DNA from: an uncultured Eubacterium sp.
GTDB lineage: Bacteria; Bacillota; Clostridia; Lachnospirales; Lachnospiraceae
DNA: 40,382 nucleotides
Reading direction: 5' to 3'
Assembly (NCBI GenBank): GCA_937915825.1
Contig: CALGGT010000017.1
Location: 1 to 40,382, forward strand
Positions 7,571 through 17,038 of the stretch are shown here, in pieces. The notes beneath the pieces were generated by a model that saw only the letters and a program-made list of their open reading frames with translations, searched no databases and was not told the DNA's origin. Position numbers and translations under genes: made by a program. Position 1 is the first letter of the stretch. Every line of letters begins with the position of its first letter.

Positions 7571-7607
7571 TGCATAAAATATGAATATTATGCATAATGT
7601 TGCATAA
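7571..7607. promoter_or_regulatory. Cluster of overlapping ArgR-like boxes
   Basis: Three overlapping A/T-rich box-like sites lie back to back: TGCATAAAATATGAAT (7571-7586), TGAATATTATGCAT (7582-7595) and TGCATAATGTTGCATAA (7591-7607). The second is nearly identical to the box on the argG side, about 113 bases away. Hexameric ArgR often bridges paired boxes, so looping between the two sites is possible. The rest of the 7382-7727 gap shows no gene. Confidence 0.6.
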
Positions 7608-7727
7608 ACCACCGGAAGATGTCACAACGATTCAAACACGTACAAAGGATTGAAACACGTACGAACGATATCATTAGCATAAACGATAAACGTTTAAAAG
7701 ATTCGATTAAAAGAAAGAAGGATTCTT

Positions 7728-8768
7728 ATGATTAAAGTTGGAATTATCGGTTCCACCGGATATGCCGGACAGGAACTGGTTCGTTTGTTGTTACAGCATA
7801 AGGAGGCGGAGATCGTCTGGTATGGATCGAAGTCTTATGTAGATCAACGGTATGCGGATGTATTTGGAAATATGGTTGAATTGGTCGATCATGTGTGTCA
7901 GGGGGACGATCTGGTTCAATTAAGTAAGGAAGTGGATGTGATCTTCACGGCAACGCCCCAGGGGTATCTGGCTTCCATTTTAACGGAGGGAGTTCTGGCG
8001 AATGCGAAAGTGATCGATCTAAGCGCGGATTACCGGATCAAAGATGTTCAAACCTACGAAGCCTGGTATAAGATCAAACATCAAAGCCCTCAATTTATAA
8101 AGGAAGCGGTGTATGGTCTTCCCGAGCTGAATCGATCCAAGATTCCCGGTGCCCGTTTGATCGCCAATCCCGGGTGTTATCCGACCTGTTCCACCCTTAG
8201 TATTTATCCCTTGGCAAAAGAAGGGGTGTTGGACATGAGCACGTTGATCATTGATGCCAAGTCCGGTGTGAGCGGCGCCGGTCGTTCCGGGAAAGTGGCT
8301 AATTTATATTGTGAAGTAAATGAAAGCATGAAGGCGTATGGCATATCCAACCATCGCCATACCCCGGAGATCGAGGAGCAGTTAAGCTATGCCAGCGGGG
8401 AAGAGGTGAAATTGAATTTTACTCCTCACTTAGCACCGATGAACCGGGGGATTCTTGTTACGGCTTACGCCAATGTTAAGACGAAGATTACCCGGGATGA
8501 GATCCGAAATCTATATGAAACCTATTATCAGGATGAATATTTTGTGCGGGTGTTAAAGGAAGGGATTCCGGCCGAAACCCGTTGGGTGGAAGGTAGTAAT
8601 TTTGTTGATGTCAATGCCTTTCTGGATGAGAGAACCAATCGGGTGATCCTAACCGGCGCCATGGATAATATTACGAAGGGGGCAGCTGGGCAGGCCGTTC
8701 AAAATATGAATTTGATGTTTGGATTGGCGGAAAATGAAGGGTTAAAACTTGTTCCGGTATTTCCGTAA
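7728..8768 (+). CDS. argC: N-acetyl-gamma-glutamyl-phosphate reductase
   Basis: 346 residues; NADPH-dependent reduction of N-acetylglutamyl phosphate to the semialdehyde. The dinucleotide-binding motif GSTGYAGQELVRLL is at the N-terminus. The catalytic cysteine sits in NPGCYPT (about C150), and HRHTPEIEEQL carries the conserved histidine region. RBS AGAAGGA precedes the ATG. First gene of the argCJBD run, divergent from argG. The next gene begins 27 bases past its stop. Confidence 0.97.
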   Translation: MIKVGIIGSTGYAGQELVRLLLQHKEAEIVWYGSKSYVDQRYADVFGNMVELVDHVCQGDDLVQLSKEVDVIFTATPQGYLASILTEGVLANAKVIDLSADYRIKDVQTYEAWYKIKHQSPQFIKEAVYGLPELNRSKIPGARLIANPGCYPTCSTLSIYPLAKEGVLDMSTLIIDAKSGVSGAGRSGKVANLYCEVNESMKAYGISNHRHTPEIEEQLSYASGEEVKLNFTPHLAPMNRGILVTAYANVKTKITRDEIRNLYETYYQDEYFVRVLKEGIPAETRWVEGSNFVDVNAFLDERTNRVILTGAMDNITKGAAGQAVQNMNLMFGLAENEGLKLVPVFP

Positions 8769-8795
8769 TAAATGGAAGGAAAGTCAGGTGAAGCA

Positions 8796-10016
8796 ATGAA
8801 ACAAGAGAATGGTGGCGTAACATTTGCCGAAGGTTTTTTAGCGGCAGGTGTGGAAGCAAATATTAAATATAAAGATCGAAAAGATATGGCACTGGTTTGG
8901 TCGGAGTTTCCGGCTCAAGTGGCCGGAACTTTTACTACAAATGTAGTAAAAGCTGCTCCTGTGGTCTACGACCAGGAAATCGTTCAGAAGGGGGACCCGG
9001 TACGCGGCGTGGTTTTAAATAGTGGGATCGCCAATGCCTGTACCGGAGAAGAAGGAAGGAAAAGCAATCGTTTTATGGCAGAAGCGGTGGCAAAAGAGAT
9101 GGGGGTTCAACCTTTGGAAATTCTTACGGCATCCACCGGTGTGATCGGCGTTCCTCTGGTAACGCCCCCCATTGAAAAGGGCGCCGGTTTATTAAAGAAA
9201 TGCCTGGATAAAGGACTCGAAGCAGGACTTGCGGCCGCAAAGGCGATCATGACAACGGATACGGTTCCCAAGGAAGCAGCTGCCTCCTTAGACGTTCGGG
9301 GAACGACGATTAAAATCGGCGGCATGAGTAAAGGATCGGGGATGATCCATCCCAATATGGCAACCATGCTTTCCGTGATCACCACCGATGCGGATATTTC
9401 CCATTCCGATCTGCAAGAAGTCCTAAAGGATGCGGTGAAGGATTCCTTTAATATGATCTCCGTGGATCGGGACACCTCGACCAACGATACCTGCCTGCTT
9501 CTTGCCAATGGAGCGGCTGGGATTTCTCTTGGGAAGAAGGACCCGGAATGGAAGGAGTTCGTCCAGGCACTTCGTTATGTAACGGTGGCTTTGGCCAAGC
9601 AAATGGCAGCCGATGGAGAAGGCGCGAACAAGCTGTTGGAAGTGACAGTGGATCATATGCCAAGGGTAGAACAAGCCAGGATCCTGGCAAAATCCGTGAT
9701 CACGTCCAATCTTGTTAAGACAGCGGTCTACGGGTCGGATGCCAATTGGGGAAGGATCCTCTGCGCCTTAGGTTATGCCGGCGTGGAATTCGATCCGGAG
9801 CTTGTCAATCTGGATCTGATCGGAACGGATCAAAGGATCCGCCTGGTTTCCAAAGGAATGGCTACGGATTACAGCGAGGAAGAGGCTACGAAGGTTTTAT
9901 CGGAGCCTGTGGTGAAGGTGTATTGCGATATGGCAAGCGGGGATGAATCCGCTACGGCCTGGGGGTGTGACTTAACTTATGAATACGTGAAGATCAATGG
10001 AGATTATCGTTCGTAG
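8796..10016 (+). CDS. argJ: Bifunctional ornithine acetyltransferase / N-acetylglutamate synthase
   Basis: About 406 residues. ArgJ recycles the acetyl group from N-acetylornithine to glutamate. The self-cleavage motif NMATML is present, with Thr (about residue 190) as the expected new N-terminal nucleophile of the beta chain. Family blocks such as TTDTVPKE, DRDTSTNDT and GSDANWGRI are intact. The ATG at 8796 has AGGTG at fair spacing; an in-frame ATG at 8772 has no RBS. Its presence means the acetyl-recycling form of the pathway operates, so no argE is expected; whether this ArgJ is bifunctional cannot be read from the sequence. Confidence 0.95.
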   Translation: MKQENGGVTFAEGFLAAGVEANIKYKDRKDMALVWSEFPAQVAGTFTTNVVKAAPVVYDQEIVQKGDPVRGVVLNSGIANACTGEEGRKSNRFMAEAVAKEMGVQPLEILTASTGVIGVPLVTPPIEKGAGLLKKCLDKGLEAGLAAAKAIMTTDTVPKEAAASLDVRGTTIKIGGMSKGSGMIHPNMATMLSVITTDADISHSDLQEVLKDAVKDSFNMISVDRDTSTNDTCLLLANGAAGISLGKKDPEWKEFVQALRYVTVALAKQMAADGEGANKLLEVTVDHMPRVEQARILAKSVITSNLVKTAVYGSDANWGRILCALGYAGVEFDPELVNLDLIGTDQRIRLVSKGMATDYSEEEATKVLSEPVVKVYCDMASGDESATAWGCDLTYEYVKINGDYRS

Positions 10017-10027
10017 GAGGAAAGAAC

Positions 10028-10948
10028 ATGACAAAAGAAGCAATGAATGATGTGGTATTAAAGGCGGAAACATTAATTGAAGCCCTGCCCTACATTCGGG
10101 ATTTTAATAATAAGATCGTCGTGGTAAAATACGGTGGTAGCGCTATGCTGGACGACGGTTTACAGGAAAGCGTGATCAAAGACGTGGCACTTTTGAAGCT
10201 GGTAGGAATGAAGCCGGTGATCGTTCACGGCGGCGGAAAAGAGATCAGCAAGTGGGTTCGCCTGCAGGGACAGGAACCGGAGTTTGTGGATGGTTTGCGT
10301 GTTACGGATATGAATACCATGGAAGTGGCGGAAATGGTTCTAAATAAAGTAAATAAAAACCTGGTTCAGAAAATGGAAAAACTAGGGGTTAAGGCGGCCG
10401 GAATCAGTGGAAAAGACGGTGGTACGCTGATCTGTAAGAAGAAGTTAGCCGGTGGAAAAGACATTGGATACGTCGGAGACGTGGTAGAAGTTCATAAAGA
10501 CCTGATCAATACCCTGTTAAAAAATGACTTTGTGCCGATCATTGCGCCCATTGGATTGGGCAAGGATTATAAAGCCTACAACATCAACGCGGACGATGCG
10601 GCTTGCGCCATTGCCAAATCCTTAAAGGCGGAGAAGTTGGCCTTCATGACGGATATTGAAGGGGTGCGCCTGGATGCCGATGATCCCAAATCCCTGATCT
10701 CCATCTTAACGGTGGAGGAGGCGGAGGCTTTGGTCACCGATGGCATTGTAGGGGGCGGTATGATCCCGAAGCTTAAGAACTGCATCGATGCGGTTTTAGG
10801 CGGTGTAAATCGGGTGCATATCATTGACGGACGAAGAGAGCATTGTCTGCTGCTGGAATTTTATACGAAAAAGGGAATTGGAACGGCCTTTATCGGAGGA
10901 CAGAGTTCCTATTACAATCATGAAAAAGAGGAAAAGCATCCGGAATAG
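10028..10948 (+). CDS. argB: Acetylglutamate kinase
   Basis: 306 residues; phosphorylates N-acetylglutamate, commonly the step inhibited by arginine. Amino-acid-kinase motifs are clear: VVKYGGSAM (phosphate-binding loop), VIVHGGGKEIS, NINADDAACAIA and GGGMIPKL. RBS TAGGAGGAAAG lies directly upstream and only 11 bases separate it from the argJ stop. The N-terminal segment before KYGG (about 36 residues) is of the kind that mediates hexamerisation in arginine-sensitive enzymes, which is suggestive only. Confidence 0.96.
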   Translation: MTKEAMNDVVLKAETLIEALPYIRDFNNKIVVVKYGGSAMLDDGLQESVIKDVALLKLVGMKPVIVHGGGKEISKWVRLQGQEPEFVDGLRVTDMNTMEVAEMVLNKVNKNLVQKMEKLGVKAAGISGKDGGTLICKKKLAGGKDIGYVGDVVEVHKDLINTLLKNDFVPIIAPIGLGKDYKAYNINADDAACAIAKSLKAEKLAFMTDIEGVRLDADDPKSLISILTVEEAEALVTDGIVGGGMIPKLKNCIDAVLGGVNRVHIIDGRREHCLLLEFYTKKGIGTAFIGGQSSYYNHEKEEKHPE

Positions 10949-11029
10949 AAATGAAGGATAAGGATCCGAACAGAATGAGAACCAAAGGGTCCGAAATCGA
11001 AATAGATGTATGGATTGGAGGAAGCGGTT

Positions 11030-12217
11030 ATGAGTAAGAACGAAGAGTATCAGAAAGAGGCAGAAACCCACCTGCTTCACGCCTACAACCGGTATCCGGT
11101 TGTGATGGATCATGGAGAGGGAGTTTACTTATACGATGTGGATGGAAACAAATATCTGGACTTTGGAGCAGGAATTGCCGTCAGCGCCTTAGGATACAGC
11201 AATGAAGAATTTAAAAAAGCGTTAAAGGATCAAATCGATAAAGGAATTCATTTTTCCAACTTTTTTTATTCCCAGGCGTTAAAGGACGCGGCCAAAGCCA
11301 TTTGTAAAATTACGGATATGGAGAAGGTTTTCCTGGCAAATTCCGGAACCGAGGCCAACGAGGGAGCGTTAAAACTTGCCAGGAAATATGCCCGGATGAA
11401 GGGAAAAGAAGATTGTTATGAAGTGATCTCCATGAACAAGGCCTTCCACGGAAGAAGTATGGGGGCTTTGTCCGTAACGGGAACCAAGAAATACAGAGAG
11501 CCTTTTGAACCGTTGATCCGCGGTGTGAAATTTGCAACGTTCAACGATCTGGAATCCGTAAAAGCCCTGGTAAGTTCCAAGACCTGTGCCATTATCCTGG
11601 AAGCGGTACAGGGAGAGGGAGGAATTTATCCTGCCACCAAAGAGTTTATGGAAGGGATCCGGAAGATCTGCGACGAAAAGGATATTCTTATGATCTGCGA
11701 TGAGATTCAATGTGGAATGGGAAGATGCGGAACCATGTTTGCTTTTGAGCAATTCGATATCCGTCCGGATGTGATCACCATGGCCAAAGGTGTGGGAAAT
11801 GGGGCGACGGTGGGTTGTTTTGCTACGTCAGCGGAGATTGCGAAGGCACTGGAACCGGGGGATCACGGCACAACCTTTGGAGGAAATCCTCTGGCTTGTC
11901 GTGCGGTGGCGGAAACCATTCACCAATTCCACAAATGGAACCTGATCTCTCATGTAAATGAAGTGGGAACCTATATGAAAGAACAGCTTTTAACTTTAAA
12001 GGAAAGCTATGATTGTATTACCGATGTAAGAGGGATGGGGCTTATGTTAGGAATGGAAGTTACGATCCCGGTGGGTGATATTTGCAAAAAGGCGTTGGAA
12101 GAAGGTTTGATCGTACTTAGCGCCGGTCACAATGTGGTAAGGTTTGTTCCGCCTTTGATCCTGGAGAAAAAGCATGTCGATGAGATGATCCGGATCATGA
12201 AAAAGGTGTTGGGATAA
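11030..12217 (+). CDS. argD: Acetylornithine aminotransferase
   Basis: About 395 residues; PLP-dependent transamination between N-acetylglutamate semialdehyde and glutamate. The PLP lysine is in TMAKGVGNG (about K253), with FLANSGTEANEGALKLAR and the cofactor aspartate in MICDEIQCGMGR also visible. The ATG at 11030 follows GGAGG at 8 bases; an in-frame ATG at 11006 lies before that RBS and is rejected. Last gene of argCJBD; argF and argH do not follow. An 81-base gap separates it from argB. Confidence 0.95.
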   Translation: MSKNEEYQKEAETHLLHAYNRYPVVMDHGEGVYLYDVDGNKYLDFGAGIAVSALGYSNEEFKKALKDQIDKGIHFSNFFYSQALKDAAKAICKITDMEKVFLANSGTEANEGALKLARKYARMKGKEDCYEVISMNKAFHGRSMGALSVTGTKKYREPFEPLIRGVKFATFNDLESVKALVSSKTCAIILEAVQGEGGIYPATKEFMEGIRKICDEKDILMICDEIQCGMGRCGTMFAFEQFDIRPDVITMAKGVGNGATVGCFATSAEIAKALEPGDHGTTFGGNPLACRAVAETIHQFHKWNLISHVNEVGTYMKEQLLTLKESYDCITDVRGMGLMLGMEVTIPVGDICKKALEEGLIVLSAGHNVVRFVPPLILEKKHVDEMIRIMKKVLG

Positions 12218-12272
12218 GTGAAAAATGGGAAATGGAAAGGAAAATACATTAAACTTAAAAATATAAAGTCAA

Positions 12273-12313
12273 AATGATAATCACTTTATTTTCTTAAGAA
12301 GTTAATGATAATC
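12273..12313. promoter_or_regulatory. Paired direct repeats upstream of the gltB promoter
   Basis: AATGATAATC occurs at 12273-12282 and again at 12304-12313, 31 bases apart (about three helical turns). Both lie just upstream of the -35 at 12335. Placement and phasing suit an activator or repressor binding twice on one DNA face. The protein is unknown. Confidence 0.4.
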
Positions 12314-12334
12314 CTTATTTTTTCAAAAAAATCC

Positions 12335-12363
12335 TTGCGAATTTTTCACAAATCATATATAAT
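12335..12363 (+). promoter_or_regulatory. gltB promoter
   Basis: TTGCGA at 12335-12340, a 17-base spacer and TATAAT at 12358-12363. Transcription would start near 12370, roughly 100 bases before gltB. Confidence 0.65.
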
Positions 12364-12378
12364 CGTTTTCAAGACAAA

Positions 12379-12427
12379 GGTGTCGAAAGAAGGAACCGTT
12401 ATGGGTTCTTCTTCGACATCTTTTTTT
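12379..12427 (+). terminator. Leader terminator (attenuator) in front of gltB
   Basis: Right after the predicted start site a long stem forms between TGTCGAAAGAAGGAACC (12381-12397) and GGTTCTTCTTCGACA (12404-12418). The stem has a couple of bulged or mismatched bases and a hexaloop, and is followed directly by seven T. It sits between the promoter and gltB rather than after argD, so most transcripts would stop here unless antitermination occurs. It would also stop read-through from argD. Confidence 0.65.
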
Positions 12428-12446
12428 GTGCCTGAAATGGCACAAA
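12425..12446 (+). other. Second leader hairpin before gltB
   Basis: TTTGTGCC and GGCACAAA pair around a TGAAAT hexaloop, reusing three T of the attenuator T-run. It ends 8 bases before the AAGGA ribosome binding site. It may compete with termination or set translation; the role is inferred. Confidence 0.45.
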
Positions 12447-12469
12447 GAAGGGAAAGGACGTGATTTTTC

Positions 12470-15400
12470 ATGAAAGGAATGTATGTAGAAGAGGCAAAGA
12501 GAAAGGCAATCGGTTTATATGACCCTTCCTTTGAACATGACAACTGCGGCATTGGTGCCGTTGTGAACATGGATGGGAAGAAAAGTCATAAAACGGTGGA
12601 AAGCGCGTTGGATATTGTGGCGCACTTAGAACACCGTGCCGGAAAAGACGGTGAAGGAAAAACCGGAGATGGTGTAGGGATTCTTCTTCAGATCTCCCAT
12701 GATTTCTTTTCCAAAGTGGGAAAGGAATTGAACATGGATTTAGGAGAGGAAAGAGAATATGGCGTCGGAATGTTCTTTTTCTCCGAAGATGAATTCAAAA
12801 GAAACCAATCGAAAAAAATGTTTGAGACAATTGTAGAAAAAGAAGGATTGGATTTTTTAGGATGGCGGGAAGTGCCAACCAATCCGGAAATTCTAGGAAA
12901 AGCGGCGGTATCTTGCATGCCGGTGATCTTACAAGGTTTTGTAAAGAAACCGGAAAATGTAGAGAAAGGCCTGGATTTTGATCGAAAACTCTACGTTGCC
13001 CGAAGAGTCTTTGAGCAATCCAACGAGAACACTTATGTGGTTTCTCTTTCCAGTCGGACCATTGTCTACAAAGGAATGTTTTTGGTATCGGAGCTTCCTA
13101 TGTTTTTTGACGACTTACGTGATCCCGATTATCGTTCCGCCATTGCCATCGTACATTCCCGATTCAGTACGAACACGCAACCCAGTTGGCAGCGCGCCCA
13201 CCCCAACCGTTTCATCGTTCACAATGGTGAGATCAATACCATTCGCGGAAACGCGGATAAAATGCTGGCCAGAGAAGAAAACATGGACTCCGGGTATTTA
13301 TCCGAGGATCTGTCCAAAGTTTTGCCGGTGGTAAATACAGAAGGATCGGATTCCGCTATGTTGGATAACACCTTGGAATTCCTGGTAATGAGTGGCATGG
13401 AGCTCCCCTTAGCTGTTATGATCACCATTCCCGAACCCTGGTCCAATAACCGGTATTTATCTCAGAAAACGAGAGATTTCTATCAATATTACGCAACGAT
13501 GATGGAACCCTGGGATGGTCCGGCGTCCATACTCTTCAGCGATGGAGATATCATGGGGGCTGTTTTGGATCGAAATGGATTACGTCCTTCCCGTTATTAT
13601 ATTACCGATGATCATCAATTGATCCTTTCCTCGGAAGTAGGCGTTATGCCGGTTCCGGAGGAACACATTGTAAAGAAAGAACGTCTTCGTCCCGGTAAAA
13701 TGCTGCTGGTGGACACCGTTCAAAAACGATTGATCGATGACGAAGAATTAAAAGAATCTTACGCCAACCGGCGCCCTTACGGAGAATGGCTGGATAACAA
13801 CCTGGTAAAGCTTCACGATCTGCCCATTCCCAATGCGAGAGTCAAGTCTTACGATCACAAGGAAAGTTTACGTTTGCAAAAGGCGTTCGGCTATACCTAT
13901 GAGGATGTGAGAAATACCATTTTGCCCATGGCGGAAAATGGCAGCGAACCCATTGCGGCCATGGGACATGACACGCCGTTAGCCGTATTGAGTAAGCAGC
14001 CGGAGCCTTTATTTAACTACTTTAAGCAGCTCTTTGCCCAGGTAACCAATCCTCCCATTGACGCCATCCGGGAAGAGGTAGTGACATCCACCACGGTTTA
14101 CATCGGAAAAGCCGGAAACCTGTTGGAGGAATCGGCGGAGAACTGTCTGGCCTTGAAGATCAACAATCCGATCTTAACCAATACCGACCTGTTAAAGATC
14201 AAGAAAATGAGAGTCAAGGGCTTTCACGTAGCGGAAATTCCCATTATCTACTATAAGAACACATCGTTAAAAAAGGCCATCAACCGTTTGTATTTAGAGG
14301 CCGATCGGGCGTATAAGGACGGGGCCAATATTTTGATCCTAACCGACCGGGGCGTGGATGAAAACCATGTGGCGATCCCTTCCCTGTTAGCGGTTTCCGC
14401 CGTACAACAGCATTTGGTAACCACCAAGAAGAGAACCTCTCTTTCTGTGATCTTAGAAAGCGCGGAGCCACGAGAAGTTCATCATTTTGCGACGTTGTTG
14501 GGATATGGCGCGACTGCCATCAATCCGTATCTGGCCCTGGATACCATTCATGGATTGATCCACGACGGCATGTTGGATAAAGATTATTATGCTGCGGTGG
14601 ATGATTATAACAAAGCGGTTTTAAGCGGAATTGTAAAGATTGCGTCCAAGATGGGAATTTCTACCATTCAGTCGTACCAGGGGGCTAAGATCTTTGAAGC
14701 CCTGGGACTTTCTCAAAAACTGGTAGACACCTATTTTACCGGAACGGTTTCCAGGATCGGTGGAATTGACATCGAAGATCTGGAAAAACAGGTGGAGGAT
14801 CTTCATGACAAAGCCTTTGATCCCCTGGGATTGGATACCGATATTACCCTGGACAGCCTGGGACGTCATAAGAGCCGAAGCGGGAAAGAAGACCACCTGT
14901 ATGATCCGAAAACCATTCATTTATTACAGCTTTCCACAAGGCTTGGAAGCTATGAATTATTCAAGGAATACACCTCCCGTATTGATAAGGAGGACCGATA
15001 TATTTCCCTTCGGAATCTTATGGAATTTAAATATCCCAAGAAGAGCATTCCTCTGGAGGAAGTGGAAAGCGCGGAAGAGATTGTAAAACGGTTTAAAACC
15101 GGGGCGATGTCCTATGGGTCCATCTCAGAGGAAGCCCATGAAACTCTGGCCATTGCCATGAACCGTTTACATGGGAAATCCAATTCCGGTGAAGGAGGAG
15201 AAAGTTTGGAGCGTCTGGCCAGCAAGAACCAGCCGGTGAACCGGTGCTCCGCCATTAAACAGGTAGCCTCCGGAAGATTTGGGGTGACCTCGGAGTATCT
15301 GGTCAGCGCGGATGAAATCCAGATCAAAATGGCACAAGGGGCAAAACCCGGGGAAGGCGGCCATCTTCCCAGCATGAAGGTATATCCCTGGATCGCCAAG

Positions 15401-17038
15401 ACCAGGCATTCTACCTCCGGGGTATCTTTGATCTCGCCGCCACCCCACCATGATATTTATTCCATCGAGGATCTGGCGGAGTTGATCTATGATCTTAAAA
15501 ATGCCAACCATAAGGCCAGAATCAGCGTAAAACTGGTTTCGGAGGCCGGCGTGGGAACCGTAGCTGCCGGTGTAGCCAAAGCCGGAGCCAGAGTTGTTTT
15601 GATCTCCGGTTATGACGGAGGAACCGGAGCGGCGCCCGGAAGTTCCATTCATAACGCGGGACTTCCCTGGGAATTGGGATTGGCAGAAACCCATCAGACC
15701 CTGTTGATGAACGGATTAAGGAAAAAAGTCGTAATCGAAACCGATGGGAAATTAATGAGCGGGAAGGATGTAGTCACCGCTGCCCTGTTAGGAGCGGAAG
15801 AATTTGGCTTTGCTACAGCGCCGTTGGTAACCCTTGGATGTGTAATGATGCGTGTATGTAACCTGGATACCTGTCCGGTGGGGATTGCCACCCAGAATCC
15901 GGAACTGCGTAAGAGATTTAAAGGAAAGCCGGAATATGTGGAGAACTTTATGTTATTTATCGCCGAGGAAGTGCGGGAGATCATGGCCCGCTTCGGCATT
16001 CGTCACTTCCATGAGCTGGTCGGACGAACGGATCTGTTAAAGAGGAAAGAGGATCTGGAAGGGGAGAAAGTACAGAAGGTGGATCTATCCAACATTTTAA
16101 ATAACCCCTTTGCCAAGAAAAAAGGTCGTCTATCCACGGTAAAAGATCAATATGATTTTCAGCTGGAAAAGACCATGGATGAAAAGGTGTTCTTAAAAGA
16201 ATTTGCCAAGGAATTAAAAACCGGCAAGAAGAAAACCATCCATTGTCAGGTGACCAATACCGATCGTGCTTTGGGAACCCGGTTTGGTTCGGAGATCACG
16301 CAGCACTTTGGAACCAAGCTGCCGGAAGATACCTTTACCATTGAGGCGGAAGGAAGCGGCGGACAAAGTTTCGGAAGCTTTGTCCCTCAGGGTTTAACCA
16401 TGCGCTTAACCGGAGACGCCAACGACTACTTCGGGAAAGGTTTATCCGGAGGAAAACTCATCCTATCCCCGTCTGAGAAAGCGTCGTATTTGCCGGAGGA
16501 GAACATTATCGTAGGAAATGTGGCCCTCTATGGAGCGACCAGCGGGAAAGTGTTCATTAACGGAGTGGCCGGGGAACGTTTCTGCGTCAGAAATTCCGGC
16601 GTGTACGCGGTGGTTGAGGGAGTAGGAGAACATGGGCTTGAATATATGACCGGTGGCTGTGTGGTCATTCTAGGACCCACCGGCAAGAACCTGGCAGCCG
16701 GCATGAGTGGTGGAATTGCCTACGTCTTGGATGAGGATTCGGATCTGTATCTGAAATTAAATAAAAAACTGGTTTCTTCGGAATCCGTGTCGGATAAATT
16801 TGATGTCATGCAGTTAAAGGATCTGATTTCTCAGCATGTAAAGGAGACGGGAAGTCCCAAGGGAACTTATATTCTGGAACATTTTTCAGAATATCTTCCC
16901 AAGTTTAAGAAGATCATTCCCTATGACTATCAGAAAATGCTGCAAAGCATTGCGTTGATGGAGGAAAAGGGATTTGAACCGAAGCAGGCGTTAATTGAAG
17001 CATTTTATGCACAGAAAGGTCGGATGAAAAATGGGTAA
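12470..17038 (+). CDS. gltB: Glutamate synthase large subunit
   Basis: 1522 residues, normal for the family. It forms two glutamates from glutamine and 2-oxoglutarate. Domain order: a short propeptide ending at the catalytic Cys (about C26 in EHDNCGIGAVV); a class II glutamine amidotransferase domain (RFSTNTQPSWQRAHP); a central domain; an FMN-binding synthase domain (GAMSYGSISEEAHETLA, RHSTSGVSLISPPPHHD); 3Fe-4S cysteines at about 1124, 1130 and 1135 (CVMMRVCNLDTC); and the C-terminal beta-helix GXGXG domain. AAGGA lies 11 bases before the ATG, slightly long; another ATG follows at 12479. It is the first gene of a tight run and overlaps gltD by 8 bases. The attenuator-like leader suggests control at elongation. 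Confidence 0.97.
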   Translation: MKGMYVEEAKRKAIGLYDPSFEHDNCGIGAVVNMDGKKSHKTVESALDIVAHLEHRAGKDGEGKTGDGVGILLQISHDFFSKVGKELNMDLGEEREYGVGMFFFSEDEFKRNQSKKMFETIVEKEGLDFLGWREVPTNPEILGKAAVSCMPVILQGFVKKPENVEKGLDFDRKLYVARRVFEQSNENTYVVSLSSRTIVYKGMFLVSELPMFFDDLRDPDYRSAIAIVHSRFSTNTQPSWQRAHPNRFIVHNGEINTIRGNADKMLAREENMDSGYLSEDLSKVLPVVNTEGSDSAMLDNTLEFLVMSGMELPLAVMITIPEPWSNNRYLSQKTRDFYQYYATMMEPWDGPASILFSDGDIMGAVLDRNGLRPSRYYITDDHQLILSSEVGVMPVPEEHIVKKERLRPGKMLLVDTVQKRLIDDEELKESYANRRPYGEWLDNNLVKLHDLPIPNARVKSYDHKESLRLQKAFGYTYEDVRNTILPMAENGSEPIAAMGHDTPLAVLSKQPEPLFNYFKQLFAQVTNPPIDAIREEVVTSTTVYIGKAGNLLEESAENCLALKINNPILTNTDLLKIKKMRVKGFHVAEIPIIYYKNTSLKKAINRLYLEADRAYKDGANILILTDRGVDENHVAIPSLLAVSAVQQHLVTTKKRTSLSVILESAEPREVHHFATLLGYGATAINPYLALDTIHGLIHDGMLDKDYYAAVDDYNKAVLSGIVKIASKMGISTIQSYQGAKIFEALGLSQKLVDTYFTGTVSRIGGIDIEDLEKQVEDLHDKAFDPLGLDTDITLDSLGRHKSRSGKEDHLYDPKTIHLLQLSTRLGSYELFKEYTSRIDKEDRYISLRNLMEFKYPKKSIPLEEVESAEEIVKRFKTGAMSYGSISEEAHETLAIAMNRLHGKSNSGEGGESLERLASKNQPVNRCSAIKQVASGRFGVTSEYLVSADEIQIKMAQGAKPGEGGHLPSMKVYPWIAKTRHSTSGVSLISPPPHHDIYSIEDLAELIYDLKNANHKARISVKLVSEAGVGTVAAGVAKAGARVVLISGYDGGTGAAPGSSIHNAGLPWELGLAETHQTLLMNGLRKKVVIETDGKLMSGKDVVTAALLGAEEFGFATAPLVTLGCVMMRVCNLDTCPVGIATQNPELRKRFKGKPEYVENFMLFIAEEVREIMARFGIRHFHELVGRTDLLKRKEDLEGEKVQKVDLSNILNNPFAKKKGRLSTVKDQYDFQLEKTMDEKVFLKEFAKELKTGKKKTIHCQVTNTDRALGTRFGSEITQHFGTKLPEDTFTIEAEGSGGQSFGSFVPQGLTMRLTGDANDYFGKGLSGGKLILSPSEKASYLPEENIIVGNVALYGATSGKVFINGVAGERFCVRNSGVYAVVEGVGEHGLEYMTGGCVVILGPTGKNLAAGMSGGIAYVLDEDSDLYLKLNKKLVSSESVSDKFDVMQLKDLISQHVKETGSPKGTYILEHFSEYLPKFKKIIPYDYQKMLQSIALMEEKGFEPKQALIEAFYAQKGRMKNG

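Noticed and set aside
12273..12313. Fur-box reading of the AATGATAATC repeats
   Set aside because: Only half-sites match; the 7-1-7 palindrome is absent and gltB is not an expected iron target.
12379..12446. Canonical ANTAR two-hairpin target or T-box in the gltB leader
   Set aside because: No tandem hexaloops with the conserved A and G positions are visible, and there is no room before the first hairpin for a T-box.
14280..15694. Minus-strand ORFs of 63-175 residues inside gltB
   Set aside because: Shadows of a clearly conserved gene; no promoters, RBS or family motifs.
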